Assembly: GCA_041984235.1 (NCBI GenBank)
Contig: JBHIYN010000002.1
Coordinates: forward strand, 310,001-374,000
Reading direction: 5' to 3'
Source: JBHIYN01 sp041984235
GTDB taxonomy: Bacteria > Pseudomonadota > Gammaproteobacteria > Ga0077536
DNA: 64,000 nt
A program made the position numbers and the translations under genes. Below, piece after piece: positions 38,851 to 48,494 of this stretch; the first letter of the stretch is position 1; the number at the start of each line of letters is the position of its first letter. Under the pieces are notes generated by a model. It was not told the origin of the DNA and did not search any database. It saw only the letters and a list, made by a program, of their open reading frames with translations.

Positions 38851-39459
38851 TCATCGCGGCAGCAGGCTCTTCAGCACTTCGCGGATGATCGCCTCGCTGC
38901 TCATGCCCTCGGTCGAAAGCCCGTGCACGTAGCGGCTCGCCTCCTGCGGCTTGTAGCCGAGCGCGATCAGCCCGCTGACGGCGTCACCCACCGGGTCTTC
39001 GCGCGCCGGCGCCTGGCCGGCGGCCGCGCCGGCCGCCGCCGGGGTCACGGGATCGATGGCGCCGACGCGGTCGCGCATCTCCACGATCAGCCGCTCGGCG
39101 GTCTTCTTGCCGACCCCCGGCAACGCGGTCAGGCGCGCGGTGTCGCCGGCCTGCACGCATTCCGCGAACTGCCCGGCGTCCATGCCCGAGAGGATCACCA
39201 GCGCCATGCGCGTGCCGACGCCGTTGACCTTGAGCAGGCTGCGGAACAGGGCGCGCTCGGACTCGCTGGAGAAGCCATACAGCAGGTGGGCGTCGTCGCG
39301 CACCGCGAGGTGGGTGTACAGCGACACGCGCTCGTTCAGGCCGGGCAGCGCCCAGATGGTCGTCATCGGCGCCTCGATCTCGTAGCCGACGCCGTTGCAG
39401 TCGACGATCAGCTGCGGCGGGCGCATCTCGATCAGCACGCCGGAGATGCGCCCGATCAC
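38851..39459 (-). CDS. ruvA: Holliday junction branch migration protein RuvA
   Basis: Tetrameric junction-binding protein. The 202 residues comprise an OB-fold (MIGRISGVLIEMRPPQLIVDCNGVGYE), two helix-hairpin-helix motifs (LLKVNGVGTRMALVIL and LTALPGVGKKTAERLIVE) and a C-terminal RuvB-binding domain (DAVSGLIALGYKPQEASRYV). The GTG start overlaps the ruvC TGA as GTGA. Confidence 0.96.
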   Translation of the reverse strand: MIGRISGVLIEMRPPQLIVDCNGVGYEIEAPMTTIWALPGLNERVSLYTHLAVRDDAHLLYGFSSESERALFRSLLKVNGVGTRMALVILSGMDAGQFAECVQAGDTARLTALPGVGKKTAERLIVEMRDRVGAIDPVTPAAAGAAAGQAPAREDPVGDAVSGLIALGYKPQEASRYVHGLSTEGMSSEAIIREVLKSLLPR

Positions 39460-39959
39460 CGGCGCCCCCCGGCCAGCGCGATGCGCGCCAGGCCCTCGCG
39501 CATGTGCGCGTGGCAGATCGCCGCGGCCAGCGCGTCGGCGGCATCGGCCTGCGGCGCGCGGTCCAGCTCGAGCAGCGCGCGCACCATGTGCTGGACCTGG
39601 GTCTTGTCGGCATGGCCGCGCCCGACCAGCGCCTGCTTGACCTGGGTCGCGGCGTACTCGCTGACCGCGAGCCCCTCGCGACAGGCGCTCAGGATGGCGA
39701 CGCCGCGCGCGTGGCCGAGCTTGAGCGCGGAGTCCGCGTTGCGGTTCATGAAGACCTTCTCCACCGCCGCCTCGTCAGGCCGGTGGCGCGCGATGATCTC
39801 GGAGAGGGCGTCGAACAAGGTCACCAGGCGCGCGTCCAGGGCACCGTCGCCGAGCCGGATACAGCCGTCGTCGACGTGGCTGACCCGATGACCGCTGACC
39901 CGTACCACGCCCCAGCCCGTGATGCGCGAGCCGGGGTCAATACCGAGGATGACGGTCAA
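39456..39959 (-). CDS. ruvC: Crossover junction endodeoxyribonuclease RuvC
   Basis: Resolves Holliday junctions. The start is a TTG at 39959, the only codon that gives the usual beginning (M)TVILGIDPGSR; no ATG or GTG precedes the active Asp7 at a suitable place. The 167 residues carry the catalytic acids in GIDPG (Asp7), AAVEKVF (Glu) and DAADALAAAICH (Asp). It lies 17 bp after yebC and overlaps ruvA. The weak TTG start may keep RuvC low relative to RuvAB. Confidence 0.94.
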   Translation of the reverse strand: MTVILGIDPGSRITGWGVVRVSGHRVSHVDDGCIRLGDGALDARLVTLFDALSEIIARHRPDEAAVEKVFMNRNADSALKLGHARGVAILSACREGLAVSEYAATQVKQALVGRGHADKTQVQHMVRALLELDRAPQADAADALAAAICHAHMREGLARIALAGGRR

Positions 39960-39976
39960 GGTGCCGCGACACGGGG

Positions 39977-40726
39977 TCAGTTGTCGAGGCCGGCCAGGAT
40001 CTCGTCGGAGATCGCGGCGTTCGAGTAGACCTTCTGCACGTCGTCGAGCTCCTCCAGCATGTCCAGCAGGCGGACCATTTTCTGCGCGCCATCGGCATCG
40101 AGATCGCTGTTGGTGTCGGCGCGCATGGTGACCTCGGCGTTCTCCGGCTCGAAGCCGGCGGCGGCCATGCGTTCCTTCACGTCGGAGAACTCGTCGGCGT
40201 CGGTCAGCACGTCGACCGAGCCGTCGTCGTTCTCGATCACGTCCTCGGCGCCGGCCTCCAGCGCGGCTTCCATCAGGGCGTCCTCGTCGACGGCGGCGTC
40301 GAAGCTGAGCAGGCCGACCTTGCGGAAGAGGTAGGCGACCGAACCATCGGTGCCGAGATTGCCGCCGCACTTGGTGAACGCGTGGCGCACCTCGGCCACG
40401 GTGCGGTTGCGGTTGTCGGTCATGCAGTCGACCATCACTGCCGCGCCGCCCGGACCGTAACCCTCGTAACGGATCTCGTCGTAATTGTCGCCGTCGGCGC
40501 CGCCGCTGCCGCGCTGGACCGCGCGCTCGATGGTGTCCTTGGGCATGTTCGCCGCCAGCGCGTCGTTGATCGCCGCGCGCAGGCGCGGGTTCGATGCCGG
40601 GTCGGGGCCGCCCATGCGTGCGGCGACCGTGGTCTCACGGATCAGACGGGTGAACAGCTTGCCGCGCTTGGCGTCCTGGCGCCCCTTGCGGTGACGAATA
40701 TTGGCCCATTTGCTGTGTCCGGCCAT
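39977..40726 (-). CDS. yebC: YebC/PmpR-family transcriptional regulator or translation factor
   Basis: The start is ATG at 40726, giving 249 residues. The YebC signature begins MAGHSKWANIRHRKGRQDAKRGKLFTRL; GYGPGGAAVMVDCMTDNRNRT and GSVAYLF are also conserved. The family has been described as DNA-binding regulators, and more recently as factors that help ribosomes through proline stretches. It heads yebC-ruvC-ruvA-ruvB. Confidence 0.95.
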   Translation of the reverse strand: MAGHSKWANIRHRKGRQDAKRGKLFTRLIRETTVAARMGGPDPASNPRLRAAINDALAANMPKDTIERAVQRGSGGADGDNYDEIRYEGYGPGGAAVMVDCMTDNRNRTVAEVRHAFTKCGGNLGTDGSVAYLFRKVGLLSFDAAVDEDALMEAALEAGAEDVIENDDGSVDVLTDADEFSDVKERMAAAGFEPENAEVTMRADTNSDLDADGAQKMVRLLDMLEELDDVQKVYSNAAISDEILAGLDN

Positions 40727-40846
40727 GGCGGTGCCGCGTGTGCCTCCGGTGTGCTCGCGATGGGCGCCAATTGTCGCAAATCGCGCGCCGCCCGGCGAGC
40801 GGCGAACGGCCACGACGTGACGCCGTGCACCACGCGGCGCACGCGC

Positions 40847-41911
40847 TCAGGCGTCGTTGTTGCCGTAGATCTGCTCGCGGCGGCTGGCAGCAAAATCGAG
40901 CAGGCGCGTGATCGGCAGGCGGGCGCGCTCGGCGATGTGGGCCGGCACCGCGATCTCGTTGCCGCCGTCACGCAGCACATTGCGCAGCTTGACCAGGCCG
41001 TTCATCGCCATCCACGGACATTCCGCGCAGCTGCGGCAGGTCGCACTGCGCCCGGCGGTAGGCGCCTCGATCAGGCGCTTGTCCGGTGCCGCCTGCTGCA
41101 TCTTGTAGAAGATGCCCTTGTCGGTGGCGACGATGAAAGTATTGGCGGCAGCGGTGCGCACCTCGTTGATCAGGCCCGAGGTCGAGCCGACGTAATCGGC
41201 CTGTGCGACCACGCTGGCCGGCGATTCCGGGTGCACGATGACCCGCGCCTGCGGGTGGTGTTCGCGCAGGGCGGCGAGCTCGGCGCCCTTGAACTCCTCG
41301 TGCACGATGCACGCACCCTGCCACAGCAGCATGTCGGCGCCGGTCTCCGTGCGGATGTAATCGCCGAGGTAGCGATCCGGCGCCCACAGGATCTTCTCGC
41401 CCTGTGCATGCAGGTGGCTGACCACCTCCAGCGCGCTGCCCGAGGTTACCATCCAGTCGGCACGCGCCTTCACCGCGGCGCTGGTGTTGGCATACACGAC
41501 CACGGTGCGATCGGGGTGCTGGTCGCAGTAGGCGGCGAAGGCGTCCGGCGGACAGCCGAGATCCAGCGAGCAGTTGGCGCCGAGGTCCGGCATCAGCACA
41601 CGTTTCTCGGGATTGAGGATCTTGGCCGTCTCGCCCATGAAGCGCACGCCGGCGACGACCAGCGTTGCAGCCGCGTGCTCGTGCCCAAAGCGCGCCATGT
41701 CGAGCGAGTCGGAGACATGGCCGCCGGTCTCGTCGGCCAGCGCCTGGATCTCGGGATCGGTGTAGTAGTGCGCGACGAGCACTGCGTCGCGCGCGGTGAG
41801 CAGGTCGGCGATCTCGGCTTTCAGCGCATCGCGCTCGGCCGGCTGCAGGTGCTCGCGCACGACCGGCGGTACGGCGCTCGGCGGTAGCTCGAAGGTGGCG
41901 GTCTCGTTCAC
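40847..41911 (-). CDS. nadA: Quinolinate synthase A
   Basis: 4Fe-4S enzyme condensing iminoaspartate and dihydroxyacetone phosphate to quinolinate in NAD synthesis. The 354 residues hold VLVAHYYTDPEIQALAD, and the cluster cysteines in LGANCSLDLGCPPDAF, WQGACIVHEEF and CRSCAECPWMAMNGL. The start is GTG at 41911. It lies between aspS (120 bp) and yebC (120 bp), each gap large enough for a promoter. Confidence 0.96.
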   Translation of the reverse strand: MNETATFELPPSAVPPVVREHLQPAERDALKAEIADLLTARDAVLVAHYYTDPEIQALADETGGHVSDSLDMARFGHEHAAATLVVAGVRFMGETAKILNPEKRVLMPDLGANCSLDLGCPPDAFAAYCDQHPDRTVVVYANTSAAVKARADWMVTSGSALEVVSHLHAQGEKILWAPDRYLGDYIRTETGADMLLWQGACIVHEEFKGAELAALREHHPQARVIVHPESPASVVAQADYVGSTSGLINEVRTAAANTFIVATDKGIFYKMQQAAPDKRLIEAPTAGRSATCRSCAECPWMAMNGLVKLRNVLRDGGNEIAVPAHIAERARLPITRLLDFAASRREQIYGNNDA

Positions 41912-42031
41912 GGGCGCGGATCTCGTCGTGGCGGGCCGCTCGTGCGACCGGCTTCCGGCCGCTGTGCGAGACGGATACCCGCTGTCCTTATAGATATGGG
42001 CGCGCGCGGCGCCTTTTGCAAGCCGGGCGGC

Positions 42032-43813
42032 TCAGGCGGCGCCGTCCGCGGGCTTCTTGCGCAGGCGGATGCCGAGCTCGCGCATCTGGCGCTCGCTGAC
42101 TTCACTCGGCGCCGCGGTCAGCGGGCAGCTCGCGGTCTGCGTCTTGGGGAAGGCGATGACCTCGCGGATGGAGGTCTCGCCCGCCATCAGCATGACCAGG
42201 CGATCGAGGCCGAAGGCGATGCCGCCGTGCGGCGGGCAGCCGTAGTGCAGGGCCTCGATCAGGAAGCCGAACTTCTCGTTCGCCTCGTCGTCGCCGATGC
42301 CGAGCAGGCGGAAGATCTCGCGCTGCATCTCGGGGCGGTGAATACGAATCGAGCCGCCACCGATCTCGTAGCCGTTGAGGACCACGTCGTAGGCACGCGA
42401 GAGCGCCTGCCCGGGTGCGGCGGCAACCTGCTCCACGCCTTCGACCGGTGCGGTAAAGGGATGATGCAGGGCGCCCCAGCGCTTCTCGTCGGCGTCCCAT
42501 TCGAACATCGGGAAGTCGACCACCCACAGCGGCCGCCAGCCGGACTCGAGCAGGCCGAGGTCGCGCGCCAGCACGTCGCGCAGGGCGCCGAGCGCGGCGT
42601 TGACCACGGCGGCCTCGTCGGCGCCGAAGAAAACCAGGTCGCCGTCCTTGGCGGCGGTGCGCGCCAGCACCTCGCTGACGACCTCGTCGGGCAGGAATTT
42701 GAGAATCGGCGACTGCAGGCCGTCGCGCCCGGCGGCACGCTCGTTGACCTTGATGTAGGCCAGGCCCTTGGCGCCGTAGATGCGCACGAAGTCGGTGTAG
42801 TCGTCGATCTGCTTGCGTGTCAGGCGGCCACCGCCAGGCGCGCGCAGCGCAGCGACGCGCCCGCTCTCGCTCGCCGCCGGCGCGGCGAAGACCTTGAATT
42901 CGACCCCCGTCATGAGGTCGCTGACCTCGACCAGCTCCAGCGGGTTACGCTGGTCGGGGCGATCCGAGCCGTAGCGCAGCATCGCCTCGGCGTGGGTCAG
43001 GCGCGGGAAGGGATCCGGCAGCTCCACGCCGATCACGGCGCGGAACACGTGGCGTACCAGTGCTTCCATCAGGCCCGTCACCGCGGCCTCGTCGACGAAG
43101 GACATCTCGGCGTCGAGCTGGGTAAACTCGGGCTGGCGATCGGCGCGCAGGTCCTCGTCGCGGAAGCAGCGCACGATCTGGTAGTAGCGCTCCATGCCCG
43201 ACATCATCAGCAGCTGCTTGAACAGCTGCGGCGACTGCGGCAACGCGAAGAAGCGCCCCGGGTGGGTGCGGCTCGGCACCAGGTAGTCGCGCGCCCCTTC
43301 CGGCGTCGCCTTGGTCAGCATCGGCGTCTCGATCTCGAGGAAGCCGGCGTCGTCGAGGAAGCTGCGCAGCTCGCGTGCCACGCGCGCGCGCAGGCGCAGG
43401 TTCTCGCGCATGCGATCGGTGCGCAGGTCGATGTAACGGAAGCGCAGCCGGGTGTCGTCGTGCACGTTGCGCTCGTCGAGCTGGAACGGCGGCGTGCGCG
43501 CGTCGTTCAGGATCTCGAGCGCGCTGACCAGCACCTCGACCTGGCCGGTCGCCATGTCCGCGTTGGCCGTGCCCTCGGGGCGCGGGCGCACGCGGCCGGT
43601 CGCGCGCAGCACGTACTCGCCGCGCACGCGCTCGGCGATGGCGAAGCTGTCCGGGGTGTCGGGATCGATGACGACCTGGGCGATGCCCTCGCGGTCACGC
43701 AGGTCGATGAAGATGACACCGCCATGGTCGCGGCGGTTGTGCACCCAGCCGCACAGGGTCACGCTCTCGCCGACCAGCGACTCGTTGAGAACACCGCAGT
43801 AATGGGTACGCAT
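42032..43813 (-). CDS. aspS: Aspartate-tRNA ligase
   Basis: Class IIb aminoacyl-tRNA synthetase. The start chosen is ATG at 43813 (MRTHYCGVLNESLVGESVTLCGWVHNRRD), matching the usual N-terminus; a GTG two codons upstream is possible. The 593 residues hold an OB anticodon domain (1-110), motif 2 (FRDEDLRADRQPEFTQLD), a GAD insertion domain (about 285-420) and motif 3 (GIAFGLDRLVMLMAG). It follows the FmdB-type gene by 109 bp. Confidence 0.96.
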   Translation of the reverse strand: MRTHYCGVLNESLVGESVTLCGWVHNRRDHGGVIFIDLRDREGIAQVVIDPDTPDSFAIAERVRGEYVLRATGRVRPRPEGTANADMATGQVEVLVSALEILNDARTPPFQLDERNVHDDTRLRFRYIDLRTDRMRENLRLRARVARELRSFLDDAGFLEIETPMLTKATPEGARDYLVPSRTHPGRFFALPQSPQLFKQLLMMSGMERYYQIVRCFRDEDLRADRQPEFTQLDAEMSFVDEAAVTGLMEALVRHVFRAVIGVELPDPFPRLTHAEAMLRYGSDRPDQRNPLELVEVSDLMTGVEFKVFAAPAASESGRVAALRAPGGGRLTRKQIDDYTDFVRIYGAKGLAYIKVNERAAGRDGLQSPILKFLPDEVVSEVLARTAAKDGDLVFFGADEAAVVNAALGALRDVLARDLGLLESGWRPLWVVDFPMFEWDADEKRWGALHHPFTAPVEGVEQVAAAPGQALSRAYDVVLNGYEIGGGSIRIHRPEMQREIFRLLGIGDDEANEKFGFLIEALHYGCPPHGGIAFGLDRLVMLMAGETSIREVIAFPKTQTASCPLTAAPSEVSERQMRELGIRLRKKPADGAA

Positions 43814-43922
43814 GGACACGGAGTGGTTCGCGGCAGGCGCCGCCGGGCGGAAAGGCGGGCATCATAAGGTCTGGGCGCGCACCCCGCAACGCCGCGCGGG
43901 CCGCACCGGAACGGTCCGCGGG

Positions 43923-44228
43923 CTAGTCGGAAGCGGCCTTGGAATCGGGCTTCTTGGCGCCGCTGTCGGCCGCCTTGGCACCGTCCGCGGCAGGCTTGTC
44001 GCCGCCCGACTTGCCCTCGCCGTCCTTCTTCGCCGGCGGCTTGCCCTTGTTCTTGAAATCGGTCTCGTACCAGCCCGTGCCCTTGAGCTGGAACCCGGCC
44101 GCCGAGATCAGCTTGCGCAGGCTGTCCGCGCTGCACGCGGGGCAGGTCTTCAGCGGGTCATCGCTCATGCGCTGCATGACCTCGAGCTTGTGGCCGCAGC
44201 CGTCGCACTGGTACTCGTAAATGGGCAT
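43923..44228 (-). CDS. FmdB-family zinc ribbon protein
   Basis: A 101-residue protein starting MPIYEYQCDGCGHKLEVMQRM, with a second knuckle CPACSADSLRKLISAAGFQLKG; the four cysteines form a zinc ribbon (residues 8-35). After GTGWYETDFK the tail (about 57-101) is low-complexity Lys/Ala/Gly/Asp and probably disordered. The function is unknown; FmdB-type genes are commonly found just upstream of aspS, as here. The DUF502 gene that often lies between them is absent. Confidence 0.9.
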   Translation of the reverse strand: MPIYEYQCDGCGHKLEVMQRMSDDPLKTCPACSADSLRKLISAAGFQLKGTGWYETDFKNKGKPPAKKDGEGKSGGDKPAADGAKAADSGAKKPDSKAASD

Positions 44229-44410
44229 GGTTCGGTCCCCGACCCTGTGAATCGCGATGTAGATGCGGCCGCCGCGCCCTGATTCAAGGGCTTGCAGCCG
44301 GGCGCGCATCATATACACGCGTGCAGGTATTCGCTAGGATTGCGCCCCGATTGCAGGTGGGCGCGACAACCGTGAGCCGCCTGCGCCGCACCGCGCGCCG
44401 CCCCCTCACC

Positions 44411-44486
44411 GGGCCGTTAGCTCAGCTGGTAGAGCACCGGACTTTTAATCCGATGGTCGTAGGTTCGATCCCTACACGGCCCACCA
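44411..44486 (+). tRNA. tRNA-Lys (anticodon TTT)
   Basis: A 76-nt tRNA with encoded CCA (44484-44486). The acceptor stem GGGCCGT pairs with ACGGCCC and the discriminator is A. The D arm is GCTC-AGCTGGTA-GAGC, the anticodon loop is CTTTTAA with TTT at 44444-44446, and the T arm is GTAGG-TTCGATC-CCTAC. The first anticodon-stem pair (27-43) is C-A rather than a Watson-Crick or G-U pair. Neighbours are fmdB (divergent) and the dioxygenase gene. Confidence 0.97.
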
Positions 44487-44697
44487 TTCAACCGCGGCCC
44501 GCGGCGCCCACCCGGCGGCGCCCCCGGCCACGCGGACACCCGGCGTCGGCGCCCGGAGACCCGCCGGGTGAATCCGAAACGGTGGCGTTCATGGGTCTGA
44601 CTCCGACTCTGCGGTGCGCCCGGGGGACCGCTTTTCACGTGGCGCCCGAAGCGCGACATAATGCGTCGGCATCCGGATTCCGACGAGCGTCCCTGCC
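44487..44697. other. Gap between tRNA-Lys and dioxygenase gene
   Basis: 211 bp of GC-rich sequence without a convincing gene. GGGTCTGACTCCGACTCTG at about 44595 resembles short end motifs found on other gammaproteobacterial palindromic elements, but no partner arm was found here. No transferred tRNA fragment or attachment-site duplicate was seen. Confidence 0.4.
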
Positions 44698-45372
44698 ATG
44701 CTGACCCGAATTGACAACGTGCTCAGCGACGACGAACTGGCGCAGATCTTCGCCGTATTCGACCGCGTCGACTTCGTTTCCGGCAAGGGCACCGCTCATG
44801 GCGCAGCGGCCGCGGTCAAGGACAATCTGCAGCTGCCCGCAGACAATCCGCACGTGCAGGGCATCATGAAGCTGGTTCTGGCGGCTCTCAAGCGCAACGA
44901 GACGTTCTTTCGCGCCGCCTACCCGCGCCGCGCCGTGCCACCGCTGTTCAGCCGTTACGAGGCCGGCATGAGCTACGGCGAGCACGTCGACAATGCCGTC
45001 ATGCGCGCACCCACCCCGCTGCGCACGGACGTCGCCGTAACGCTCTTCCTCAGCCATCCCGACAGCTACGACGGCGGTGAACTGGTGATCGCGACGGCCG
45101 GGGGCGAAACCGCGGTGAAGCTGCCGGCGGGGTCGCTGGTGACCTATCCGCCCTACTTCGTGCACCGCGTCGAGCCAGTCACGCGCGGGGTACGCTATGC
45201 CGCGGTGACCTGGGCGGAGAGCATGCTGCGCGACGCCGAGCAGAGGGCCGTGGTGAGCCAGCTCGAGCACGCGATCCGCGCTATCGGTGAGCGCGGTGGT
45301 CTGCCTGCGGCCGAGCAGAACGCCCTGGACAACGTCTACCACTCCCTGCTGCGGATGTGGGCGGAGCCCTGA
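44698..45372 (+). CDS. Fe(II)/2-oxoglutarate-dependent dioxygenase, PiuC/PKHD-hydroxylase family
   Basis: A 224-residue 2-oxoglutarate oxygenase. The iron ligands are His96 and Asp98 in YGEHVDNAVM and His156 in YFVHRVEPV; the 2OG-binding Arg is in TRGVRYAAVTW. The start MLTRIDNVLSDDELAQI and C-terminal NALDNVYHSLLRMWAEP match the family, whose founder PiuC is tied to iron uptake in Pseudomonas. No TonB receptor or Fur box is visible nearby, so its substrate and control are unknown. Confidence 0.92.
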   Translation: MLTRIDNVLSDDELAQIFAVFDRVDFVSGKGTAHGAAAAVKDNLQLPADNPHVQGIMKLVLAALKRNETFFRAAYPRRAVPPLFSRYEAGMSYGEHVDNAVMRAPTPLRTDVAVTLFLSHPDSYDGGELVIATAGGETAVKLPAGSLVTYPPYFVHRVEPVTRGVRYAAVTWAESMLRDAEQRAVVSQLEHAIRAIGERGGLPAAEQNALDNVYHSLLRMWAEP

Positions 45373-45421
45373 ATCCGGCCACTCGCGCTGCCCCGCCGCG
45401 GCGAAATTGCCCCGATTCGTA

Positions 45422-45450
45422 TCGATTACAAGGCAAATCCCGGTTATAGT
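45422..45450 (+). promoter_or_regulatory. Candidate promoter for hppA
   Basis: TATAGT (45445-45450) is a 5/6 match to the -10 consensus in a GC-rich background, with a weak -35 (TCGATT, 45422-45427) 17 bp upstream. The predicted start is about 90 bp before the hppA ATG. Confidence 0.4.
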
Positions 45451-45544
45451 GCGCGGATCCCGCGCGTTTGCGACAAAAAGGGGCCGAACCCCTGGCAACG
45501 CCGCGTGCCCCTTCCTCGCAACTGAAGACGGAGAGAGACCTCAG

Positions 45545-47686
<2,142 letters not shown>

Positions 47687-47708
47687 GCGCCCGCTCAATC
47701 ACTTCCCG

Positions 47709-47736
47709 GCCGGCACCCTGGTGCCGGCTTTTTTTT
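47709..47736 (+). terminator. Rho-independent terminator of hppA
   Basis: The stem GCCGGCACC/GGTGCCGGC (47709-47717 with 47720-47728) is followed by eight T. It starts 22 bp after the hppA stop. Confidence 0.92.
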
Positions 47737-48000
47737 GCCTGGCGCCGGCGGCCGTTGAGCGCCCATCTCAGCGCAGTGCGGCGGGCAGGAGGGCGGCCCC
47801 GCTCAACAGGGATGGCGGGCGCGGGTGAAGTGTGTCGGTGCGGACGGGCGGGGCGCGTCGCACGGCGCGTGCCGTGCATTGGACCGGGTCGCAGGAAAGA
47901 GGCGGCGCCGGTCAGGCAGCGCAGCGCCGATGGCTGCGCGGCGAGGCAACGGAGCAGGCGAGGCGCCTTCCGCCCCCGCCCGGTCAGCGCGGCCGGATGC
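47737..48000. other. Non-coding gap after hppA
   Basis: 264 bp of GC-rich sequence between the hppA terminator and the end of the small membrane protein gene. No ORF with convincing codon character, RNA fold or repeat was recognised; open frames here lack a start context and overlap in all phases as expected at this GC content. Confidence 0.5.
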
Positions 48001-48294
48001 TCAGGCGGCGCGCGCGAGGTGCTCGCGGCTCGGCAGGGACTCGACGTTGTCGGGCAGGGCGGGCGTGGCCGTGGCCGGTGCTGCACTGCGGAAGATACGC
48101 GAAAGCTCGACCACGCGGGCGCTCACGAGTGCGCCGCTCGCCGCCATCATGCCGTAGCGGAAGGCATCGAGCATGATGGCCTCGGCCATCGAGCCGGCGA
48201 ACCACAGGGCCGCACCGAGGGCGAGGCCGGCGCCGGTCAGCGCAATCAATCCACAGAAGTCGAGGGCGTAACAGAGCGGGCTGCGATTGTTCAT
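48001..48294 (-). CDS. Hypothetical small membrane protein, two predicted membrane helices
   Basis: A 97-residue protein that I do not recognise. Hydrophobic segments are at about 10-35 (ALDFCGLIALTGAGLALGAALW) and 40-60 (IMLDAFRYGMMAASGALVSA). The polar C-terminal 35 residues (about 63-97) are probably cytosolic or periplasmic. It stands alone between hppA and bepA. A TATAGT -10-like box on the same strand lies about 60 bp upstream, and a 9-bp inverted repeat lies just above it. The isolated setting and good hydrophobic pattern argue that it is a real gene. Confidence 0.6.
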   Translation of the reverse strand: MNNRSPLCYALDFCGLIALTGAGLALGAALWFAGSMAEAIMLDAFRYGMMAASGALVSARVVELSRIFRSAAPATATPALPDNVESLPSREHLARAA

Positions 48295-48352
48295 GATTCG
48301 TTATCCGTGGGTGCGTCCGGGCGAGCCGGTTGGGGTCTTTCGTCGGGTGGCT

Positions 48353-48416
48353 ACTATAGAGAATGTAGGTGACGAAACTGTTAACCGCGCCACACTCCCG
48401 CGCGCATTTAACAGTT
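48353..48416 (-). promoter_or_regulatory. Promoter-like box and 9-bp inverted repeat upstream of the small membrane protein gene
   Basis: On the minus strand a -10-like TATAGT (48353-48358) lies about 60 bp before the ATG. Upstream, AACTGTTAA (48376-48384) and TTAACAGTT (48408-48416) form a perfect 9-bp inverted repeat with a 23-bp spacer, centred about 40 bp above the -10. The AT-rich arms stand out in GC-rich sequence, suggesting a regulator site. It could instead serve bepA or be fortuitous. Confidence 0.35.
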
Positions 48417-48494
48417 GTTGAAACTCTGGTGTGACGCGCGTCAGAAAACGCCGCGCGAACGCCCTTGCGGCGTGGCGGCGCAGGGTCTCGCCGG

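Noticed and set aside
44411..44486. tRNA-Lys as an integration site for a genomic island
   Set aside because: No duplicate of the tRNA 3' end and no integrase nearby; the neighbours on both sides are ordinary chromosomal genes.
44595..44613. GGGTCTGACTCCGACTCTG motif as a further palindromic element
   Set aside because: It looks like a mobile-element end, but no inverted partner lies within several hundred bases.
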